From Chrysophaeum taylorii (Eukaryota; Sar; Pelagophyceae; Pelagomonadales; Pelagomonadaceae): a stretch of 54,947 nucleotides of DNA. The stretch spans positions 1-54,947 of the forward strand of contig JAQMWT010000423.1 in the NCBI GenBank assembly GCA_029834535.1, written 5' to 3'. The position numbers and the translations under genes were made by a program. Positions within the stretch are counted from its first letter, which is position 1; each line of letters starts with the position of its first letter. This document shows positions 41,301 to 48,391 of the stretch, piece by piece. A model generated the notes under the pieces. That model did no database searches. It was not told the DNA's origin and worked only from the letters and a program-made list of their open reading frames with translations.

Positions 41301-43141
41301 CGATGCCTATGCTGACGGACAGCGGACCCACCGCAGCTATGGTAGCAGTTAGTACGCGACAGAACGCACAACCGCCTCAATTCTCGTACGAATCTGAGCC
41401 AGTTGACTCCGTCGAACGTCTCCCTTTTGCGGATCAAGCGGAGGATGAGATCACTCTCGACGAGATAGCGAAAGAACAAGCTGAAGATGAAACATGCAAG
41501 CGCATCAGACGAAAGCTCGATTCGGAACAGAAAGATCAAGACGAGCAGTCATCGGTACCATATGAGATTGATGACAACGTGTTGTATAAGGTCGATGATT
41601 CAGCTTCTCAACGTCTTATCGTGGTCCCTCTGTCTATGCAGACGCGTGTGATCGCCATGCATCACCGAGGCTTGTTCGGAGGCCATGTAGGACGAGATTC
41701 CACAGCGAATCAAATCCTAGAACGGTATTGGTGGCCAAACGTCTCATCATCCGTTAATGAGTTCGTCAATGCCTGCATTATTTGCCAGAAGATTCGATCC
41801 ACCATGCCTAAGCGCAATGGCTTGCTCTGTCAACCAAATCGCATCGGAGACTGCTATGTCCTAGGTATGGATTTGATTGGACCTCTACGAGGCGCTGACC
41901 TGTACACGTACATACTCGCAATGTACGATGCAGCATCACATTTCTTGAAATTAGCTCTGATCAACACGAAGCACGATTATTCGATCTTGAACGCGTTTGT
42001 GGACAAGATTTTACTTGAGGGATGTCTCCCACGGTGCATAGTCACGGATAATGGAAATGAGTTCGCGAACAGGTTATTTCGCACGTTTGTTCGTCAATTC
42101 AACGTACGTTGTCGTACTACCCTTCCGTATCATCCTCAGAGTAATCATACTGAGCGTGTCAATCGATTCATCAAAGCCTTCTTGCGAGCTGCGATCGATG
42201 AACAGCGTCAGCCAGATTGGTCGAAATTCCTCCCATATGTGTCATTCATGTACAATAGGATGTACATTCCGGGAACGAAGATTTCACCTTTCATGATGCG
42301 TACTGGCAAGCAACCCCTGTTACCACCCGATTACAATCTTTTGAGTGAACAGCGTGATCTACCGCAATCACGTCATCAGATTTTGGTGGACTTTAAGAAC
42401 AAGTTTGAATTTTATAGTCGACTCGTTACACGAGCTCATCAGAAAGCACAGGAAAGTCAAAAACTCAACTATGATGCCCACCAAGTTGACATCCAGTTTT
42501 CCCCAGGTGATTATGTTCTGCGTTTCGTGCCTAAAACACGCCACAAGCTACGGCCCATTTGGCGCGGACCTTACATGATTACTATAAAGATCTCTCCCGT
42601 CGTTTATGAAATTCAAGACGTTAACGACGATGATGCTGAATCGGTTGTAGTATCTGTTCAACAGATTGTGCCTTTGAAAGTGCCAACCATCGACACTTCT
42701 TCAGCCCCTCTACATTTACCCTCGGACCGCGACCGGTTCAAACATGGTAAGTTCGTGATTTTCAGGGTGAAAGGACGATCCAACGCGCGGAAGAAGCGTA
42801 TATATGTTGCCGAAGTCTACGAAGAATATGACTACGACAATGATACAGTTGCGCTTCACTATTATACCGATTTGGGACCACGCGATGATCCTCGCGTCTT
42901 TGATCCTACTAAGCCTCTGGCTGAGCGGCGCTTAAGACCAGAATACAAAGATCCTGACGGAGGTAGCTTCACACGCCTACGACCCAACATGGAGGGCTGT
43001 GAACCCTGTGTGACTGATTTTCGCCCGGATGAAATCGATGTCCTCGTCACTAACTTCGGTCTCCACAGCAACAAAGTTCCTGCTGATGTAGCTGAACGAG
43101 CTTATCGTACCATTCGTGAGCGTGACCTTCGTCACCCTTGA
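41297..43141 (+). CDS. Integrase with post-integrase C-terminal domain (gypsy C)
   Basis: A 614-residue open frame. Zinc finger: MHHRGLFGGHVGRDS with CIICQK. DDE acids lie in LGMDLIGPL, IVTDNGNEF and HTERVNRF. The SH3-like tail reads LRPIWRGPYMITIKISPVVY. From about residue 480 comes a further ~130-residue domain: KHGKFVIFRVKGR, KKRIYVAEVYEEYDYDNDTV, ALHYYTDLGP, RRLRPEYKDPDGGSF and FRPDEIDVLVTNFGL. Copies A and E keep the same domain. It sits where chromoviruses carry a chromodomain. The frame looks fully functional, although its start depends on the upstream Pol frame. Confidence 0.92.
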   Translation: MTMPMLTDSGPTAAMVAVSTRQNAQPPQFSYESEPVDSVERLPFADQAEDEITLDEIAKEQAEDETCKRIRRKLDSEQKDQDEQSSVPYEIDDNVLYKVDDSASQRLIVVPLSMQTRVIAMHHRGLFGGHVGRDSTANQILERYWWPNVSSSVNEFVNACIICQKIRSTMPKRNGLLCQPNRIGDCYVLGMDLIGPLRGADLYTYILAMYDAASHFLKLALINTKHDYSILNAFVDKILLEGCLPRCIVTDNGNEFANRLFRTFVRQFNVRCRTTLPYHPQSNHTERVNRFIKAFLRAAIDEQRQPDWSKFLPYVSFMYNRMYIPGTKISPFMMRTGKQPLLPPDYNLLSEQRDLPQSRHQILVDFKNKFEFYSRLVTRAHQKAQESQKLNYDAHQVDIQFSPGDYVLRFVPKTRHKLRPIWRGPYMITIKISPVVYEIQDVNDDDAESVVVSVQQIVPLKVPTIDTSSAPLHLPSDRDRFKHGKFVIFRVKGRSNARKKRIYVAEVYEEYDYDNDTVALHYYTDLGPRDDPRVFDPTKPLAERRLRPEYKDPDGGSFTRLRPNMEGCEPCVTDFRPDEIDVLVTNFGLHSNKVPADVAERAYRTIRERDLRHP

Positions 43142-43176
43142 AGTCGAGGACGACTTCATCTCAAGTAGGGGGCTCC

Positions 43177-43506
43177 TGTGGCAGTAACGCCCATTTCCCC
43201 CACTTGCCTGCCTGCCACCTGACTTACCCTGATTGTTGCCCTGGTATTGACCTTGCATTTATGGGGGGGTGTCATCTTGACACCTTCACCTGCGCTTCCA
43301 CTGGGCCCAATGTACCGGGCATTTGTATTGCTTTCTTGCTGTCTTCTTGATATTACCCTCTTTTGATTGTCCGATTTCGTGATGGCGTGAGGTATTACGC
43401 TGAGATCGGGCGTGTGGTGGTTTCACCCGCGGTTCGGGTTGGGAGGAAGGGTTGTTGAGGCCCCCGGTCCGGCCAGGAGGGGCGGGTATCTGAGAAAACC
43501 ACTACA
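43177..43506 (+). repeat. 3' LTR of gypsy C
   Basis: 330 bases, TGTGGCAGTAACGCCC to ACCACTACA, five differences from the 5' LTR. Two of the differences are CG against TG (TAACGCCC/TAATGCCC and TCTGAG/TCCGAG). The sequence after it, starting ACATACGTCCGGCGG, recurs 607 bases downstream. Confidence 0.95.
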
Positions 43507-44620
43507 ACATACGTCCGGCGGCAGCATGCGTACGACCTACGGGTGGGGCCCGTCCTCTCTTCGCCAGCCCCACGCCTCGGCGATGACCCCGACTAGGTCC
43601 CGCGTACTTATCTCCGCCCGTCAGGCACATCCCTCATACCCCACAAACCCACCCACATCCTTCATGCTCCCCACACACACCCCCCTCTTAGCAGTCGACA
43701 TTTAAAGACAAACAGGCCCACGCCTCGGCGATGACCCCGACTAGGTCCCGCGTACTTATCTCCGTCCGTCAGGCACATCCCTCATACCCCACAAACCCAC
43801 CCACATCCTTCATGCTCCCCCCACATACCCCCCTCTTAGCAGTCGACATTTAAAGACAAACAGGCCAGCGCGGCGTGCCACGCTCTCGCCCAAACACACG
43901 CAGAGCGCATCGCTGCGCGAACCTGGGTGGCAAGCGGCTGCGCCAACTTCACAGAGGCAAAGGCGGCCCAAACTCGCCGCATCTAACGTGAGTGGGGGAT
44001 CGCCAACGCATTAGGCCGGGCTCGCTGTGCCCTCACCGCCCTCACCCATGTCGCCGCCTCGGGGAACCCCACCCAGGCCGCCCGATCCCAGCAGGACGTC
44101 ACCCTTCGTCGCACATACGTCCGGCGGCAGCATGCGTACGACCTACGGGCGGGGCCCGTCCTCTCTTCGCCTGCCCCACGCCTCGGCGATGACCCCGACT
44201 AGGTCCCGCGTACTTATCTCCGCCCGTCATGCACATCCCTCATACCCCACAAACCCACCCACATCCTTCATGCTCCCCACACACACCCCCCTTAGCAGTC
44301 GACATTTAACGACAAACAACTCTCCGCCCGTCAGGCACATCCCTCATGCCCCACAAACCCACCCACATCCTTCATGCTCCCCACACACACCCCCCTCTTA
44401 GCAGTCGACATTTAAAGACAAACAAACAGACAAACATCTGTCGATTAGTAGCTAGGACATTTATTTAAAGACAAACAAACAAACAGACAGACTTCATGCT
44501 CCCCACACACACCCCCCTCTTAGCAGTCGACATTTAAAGACACACACACACCCCTCTTAGCAGTCGACATTTACAGACAGACAAACATCTGTCGATTAGT
44601 AGTAAGGGTGTTGGGTTGAA
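43507..44620. repeat. Cluster of ~150-bp direct repeats
   Basis: Units contain CACGCCTCGGCGATGACCCC, CCACAAACCCACCCACATCC and TTAGCAGTCGACATTTAAAG. Starts lie near 43567, 43720 and 44178, with partial units near 44318, 44490 and 44555. The first ~60 bases after the LTR (43507-43565) recur at 44114-44172, so a larger block was also duplicated. Between them (43868-44113) one forward frame has unbiased amino-acid content (AERIAARTWVASGCANFTEA) but no known domain. Runs of AAACAGACAAAC follow the units. Confidence 0.85.
44574..44607 (+). repeat. Left arm of a 34-bp inverted repeat
   Basis: CAGACAGACAAACATCTGTC followed by GATTAGTAGTAAGG. The reverse complement lies at 48062-48095 with one mismatch. 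A further direct copy lies at 44427-44456. The arms bracket the reversed gypsy D. Confidence 0.8.
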
Positions 44621-44639
44621 GCTTTAAATATCTTGCCGA

Positions 44640-45149
44640 TCTTAGCATATCTTGCGTGCTTGCCCTGGAGAAATGATGGCGACGCCTCGTGGGACTAGTC
44701 ACGCCTCGTGCCTAAAGAGCGCCGCGACACCGAGGGACGCGCGCGGCTTGCGCGGCACCGCCCGAGCGAAGCTGAGAAGCAGCAGAAGCACCGCGACCTC
44801 GACGCGGACCAAAAAGCGAGAGCGTCGTGCTACCGGGCAGCCGCAACGGTAGGAAAAGGACCGCGAGCGGGCGCGACAGCGTCGTGCTACCGCGCGGCCG
44901 CAACACAGAAATGGAACGGCCGTCCGTCCGACCGTTCCTCTGTCCGTCGTCCGTCCGTCTATAGTAGACAACGTGGTGCTACCGCGCCGCCGCAACACGC
45001 GCACGCTCATGTTTGAGCAAAGGTTGAAGAATAAAACATGTTTGAGCAAGGCTTGAAGAATTAATCGTCAACGAAGCCAAGCGGCCCCTTGGTGCTTCAA
45101 GTAAATGTACTACATAAGCTCAGAAACATATTACCCTGGACTAATTCTT
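44640..45149. other. No gene seen; short interspersed repeats
   Basis: Three copies of a ~26-base string ending GTGCTACCG.GC.GCCGCAAC lie at about 44822, 44879 and 44969. Forward frames are Arg/Ala/Glu-rich (KERRDTEGRARLARHRP), which could be a low-complexity helical repeat. Nothing firmer can be said. Confidence 0.35.
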
Positions 45150-47208
45150 TCAACACACAGGGTCGTCTGGAGGGTCTGCTTCTTCCGGCAAGTCGGTCGT
45201 GATGAACGACAATATGACATGGAATCCGGCAAAGGGTACTCCTTTCTCATCAATAGGTCTCGGCAGCTCTTGGAACACCAAATAAGCGTGATTGTGAGGT
45301 TCACCAAACTCGTCAGTCTCGATGACGTGATCTATATGATTGCGGGAGAGACAATCAGGGATGCTCCTTCGTGGCGACATTCCCGGCTTGTAACCAAGTT
45401 CGGGATCGAAGTTCGCGAGTCGGATAGCCCATCGAGCGAGCTGGCCAGAAGAGTGCGTAGCCTTTCGCAAGAACGTCAAATTGCGATGATCAGTCTCGAG
45501 AACCGTCCTATGCCCCTCAATATAAGCTCGAAAGTGTTCCAGAGAGAGGATGACTGCCAATAGCTCCAGCCGACGGGGTTCATAACGTCGCATCTCCTTC
45601 GGTACAGCGCGGCTCAAATACTCGATCACGCGCCCCTCTCGCGCAACCTTTCCACTATCGTCCTTGACTTCGACAATTTGGAAGAGGTAGGCGCCAAGAC
45701 CATCTTTAGACGCGTCCGAGCGGACCTGAAACGGCAAATCGTAGTCAGGGTGATGCACTCCTCTGGGATCGACTAAAGCAGCAATGATTGTGTCCCAGGC
45801 CTTCTGGCACTCGGGCGTCCACTTGAACGGCACGCCTTCGAGACACATACGTCTTGGCGGGTCCACAATACTGGAGTAGTCCTTTACATATCGGCGGCAG
45901 TAGTTGCCCATGCCGATGAAGGGCCTGATCTGAGTCTTTGGTGGAATGTTGGGAAGGGCCCCTGGAATTGGCATGTTCTGCAGTGCTTCCACCGTCTTGG
46001 GATTCGGCTTCAAACCGTCCGTAGTAGAAATATGGCCCAGAAACACGATATCATCCTGGAGAAGGTGAAACTTCGTGGTTCGACCGCTATATCCTCGCTG
46101 CGCCAAGTGGCACAGAACTTCGATTAAAACTTGCAGATGACGGTGGAGATCGTCCGATCCCATCATGATGTCGTCAATGAAGCCAATCAAATTCCCGTAT
46201 CGACAAATCGCTGGCCATCTGGTTGCAGAAGGGGGCTCCAGCGCTTTTCGCTCCAAGAGGCAAGCGCAGGAAACTATGGGCTCCGAGTTGGCTGACCATC
46301 GTGACGGCGTCCTAGGCTGCAGGATCCAAACGAAGATTGTGATATCCCCATCGTATGCCAATACGTGTTCTCAAGTGGCGCATCGCAAGAAGCGCTAAGG
46401 CACCATCCTGTCGAATGTTCGGCCAGCTATCATTGACTAGCTGATCTTTGAGCTGTCGTAAGTCTACTGCGGCACGAAAAGCGTTCGACGTCCCAATCTC
46501 AGCTCCTTTCTTGGGTAGCATGAGCGCAGGAAATCCCCAGTGGGAATTCGCAGGTCAGATCACTCCATCGCGACACCACTCAGTAATCTGCTTGCGAAGG
46601 TAATCGAGCTTAGCCGGAGTCAAACAATAAGGCGTCATCTTGATCGGCCTTGGGTTCGCGTCCTTAATTCGTAAAGATACCGGCGGCGAGTCCACTGGTC
46701 TCATGATCGGGTCGGAAAATGCCTGTACATATTGAACGCAGTAACTGAGCATCTACTTTGCATTGTCGTATAGGTGCGGATTGTCAGGTATTCCAAGTTC
46801 CTTCACGACTTTCTCGACTTCTTCTTTAGTCGGCAGCTTCACTTTCATCGCTTCATTATCCTTTACCTGCTCGGGAGTCTGCGGCAAAGGCACGCCATCT
46901 GCGTCACGCGGTGCATTCTTCCACGGTGCATTCTTCCACGGCACATCGAACTTTTCCTCCTATTTGAATCTCACTTCTGGGTGACTCTTGTAGATCTTCT
47001 CCCCTTTGACTGGCACGTTTGGTTCGCTCTTCACGTTCGGTTCCTTATTCTGTTCAGGATCCGGCGGAACGTCCAATTTCGGTTGTCGGGGGGGGGGGGA
47101 GCAGAAGAAGCATGAGACGTCCCGGGCGCATCTGTCGTAGGCGGAAGCAAAGGTACTTCGGGAGGTTTCCACTCGGTGCGATCCTGTAGATCTGCAGCGG
47201 ACACCCAT
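45150..47208 (-). pseudogene. Reverse transcriptase and RNase H (gypsy D)
   Basis: From 47208 down to 46312 a single frame is cut by stops near 46960, 46753, 46555 and 46312. One stop replaces the Arg of GVIRPANS (CGA to TGA). RT marks: AAVDLRQLKD, IGIRWGYHNLRLD, then after a shift FIDDIMMGSDDLHRHLQ. The long frame 46361-45150 runs through the connection (NYCRRYVKDYSSIVDP) and RNase H (RSDASKDGLGAYLFQ, RRLELLAVIL, ETDHRNLTFL) without a stop. Unlike copy A it keeps the stretch before motif C, though out of frame. Confidence 0.92.
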
Positions 47209-47956
47209 TTGACGACACGGGTGCGCGTGTTAATCAGCGGAACTTGCACGTGACGGAGAGTAGTGTCAGTGACTTGCAAGTAACTTTCGGAAGGTCGTCT
47301 GCGGGACTCGACGCGGTTGGAAAGACTTCACCTATGTGATGGAGTCCTTTGGACTCGGAGTTGTGCATACCAGCTGCTAAGATTGCGAGAGTGTCTGGAG
47401 GTACGATAAACGCTAAATGTTTAAGCGAGGCTGTCTTGGATAAGCCTGCCCAGTCATAGTCCGGTGGCATAGTTAGCAATTCGGCGGTCATCTTGAGGGT
47501 CAACGGCTTGGCATCGGAGCGATGGAGTCCTATTCGAAGAGGGACACGCGTGACCGTATAGGCGGCATCCGTGGCGTCTCGGGACGAACCCATATTGTTC
47601 ATCTGAAGCAAATGTCGCTCGTCACCATAGCCAAGCTGTGCTGCGAACTTGGTTTGCATGTTCGTGCAAGTTTTAGGAGCTTCTCGCAGGTGCAGCGAGT
47701 GACTGGAAAACAAGAAACGCACGTGGCGGCTCATTAGGTTGGGCGTGATGTCGTAAAAATTGACGACGCCAACTAAAGGGTGCGGTCGGGCCACGTAGGA
47801 GATGATCGAGGCTTCGTGTTCAATCAACCAGAGTAGAAAACCGGCTTTCTTGCACAGGTTCATGGTCCAGTGAGTCGCAGTGACGCCACGGTATCCTCCA
47901 CCATTTGTGGCAGGAGAAACGGCTCCGACCTGCTCAGGGGTGTTTCGCCGACACAC
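47031..47956 (-). pseudogene. DNMT C-terminal half (gypsy D)
   Basis: The reverse strand reads RGVTATHWTMNLCKKAGFLL, WLIEHEASIISYVARPHPLV, NFYDITPNLMSRHVRFL (motif VIII), TVTRVPLRIG (IX region) and a motif-X-like FIVPPDTLAILA. Motifs I to IV are gone. A shift near 47280 moves the end into the frame 47279-47031, which carries VKWVSAADLQD and a Pro-rich run at a stretch of twelve G (C on the reading strand, 47088-47099). It is closely related to copy A and less so to C. Confidence 0.88.
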
Positions 47957-48061
47957 CGATGACCTCTAGACTCGAGGTCGGCGAGCTAGGCTAGGGGGCG
48001 GCCGTCCGTCGCCACACGCAACTCACTCGCCAAACCTCTCAACTCGAGGCTGGGAGTTCGT

Positions 48062-48095
48062 CCTTACGACTAATCGACAGATGTTTGTCTGTCTG
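48062..48095 (-). repeat. Right arm of a 34-bp inverted repeat
   Basis: Reverse complement of 44574-44607 with one mismatch. The outer side continues in GTCTGTCTGT units on both ends. It lies between gypsy D and the recombinase gene. Confidence 0.8.
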
Positions 48096-48274
48096 TCTGT
48101 GTTGGCGGGCCTTTCCGGACGGTCCGCTAGAAGTGTTTGCGAACGACGCAAAGAGGACCAAGGGGGAAGGACCGGGGGAAGAGTCGCGGAGCCCAACGTT
48201 CGCGGCATTTTCGAACCAAAGTGTAGGGTGGGGATACATGCGACGACAAAGCCAATGCCGAGCCAAACGTCCGA

Positions 48275-48337
48275 CGACCCAAAGTCGTAGGACACGACCA
48301 AGTCGTGGACGACCAAGTCGAGGAGGTCGCCAAGTCG
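48275..48337. promoter_or_regulatory. Four iteron-like palindromes upstream of the recombinase gene
   Basis: CGACCCAAAGTCG (48275-48287), CGACCAAGTCG (48295-48305 and 48310-48320) and CGCCAAGTCG (48328-48337). Each pairs a CGAC with a GTCG. They lie 55-120 bases before the start codon and just upstream of a TATA-like string. They could bind the recombinase or a regulator; this is inference from position and symmetry. Confidence 0.5.
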
Positions 48338-48364
48338 AACGCGGGGTGAGTCGACGAACGTAGT

Positions 48365-48376
48365 CTATATATATAC
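48365..48376 (+). promoter_or_regulatory. TATA-like box
   Basis: CTATATATATAC lies about 20 bases before the ATG at 48392, the only such string near the gene. If used, the 5' leader would be very short. Confidence 0.45.
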
Positions 48377-48391
48377 GCGGATCGACAAAAC

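Larger units (their letters stand above)
35520..43506 (+). mobile_element. Ty3/gypsy retrotransposon C with DNMT, both LTRs present
   Basis: A 7,987-base element with 330-base LTRs at each end, a primer-binding site and a purine-rich tract before the 3' LTR (AAGTAGGGGG, 43163-43172). The LTRs differ at about five positions, so the insertion is fairly recent. Coding order: Gag N-terminal part, protease remnant plus DNMT, RT, RNase H, integrase, C-terminal domain. Most of the Gag capsid, the zinc-binding segment and the protease active site appear to be missing between 37230 and 37440, so it is internally deleted. Stops and shifts also break RT/RNase H. The bases before the 5' LTR (GGCCC) and after the 3' LTR (ACATA) do not match. 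Confidence 0.93.
45150..47990 (-). mobile_element. Ty3/gypsy copy D with DNMT C-terminal half, RT and RNase H
   Basis: Reversed and truncated at both ends. It begins inside the DNMT at about 47905 and ends in the linker after RNase H at 45150; integrase and the 3' LTR are absent. Its right part (47905-48050) resembles an LTR end plus primer site (TTTCTCCTGCCACAAA then TGGTGGAGGATAC), so the 5' leader seems joined straight to the DNMT by a deletion. A 34-bp inverted repeat lies outside both ends. Confidence 0.9.

Noticed and set aside
44652..45016. Repeat-helix (Helitron-associated type) protein
   Set aside because: Arg/Ala/Glu-rich frames only; no Rep or helicase motif and the frames are short.
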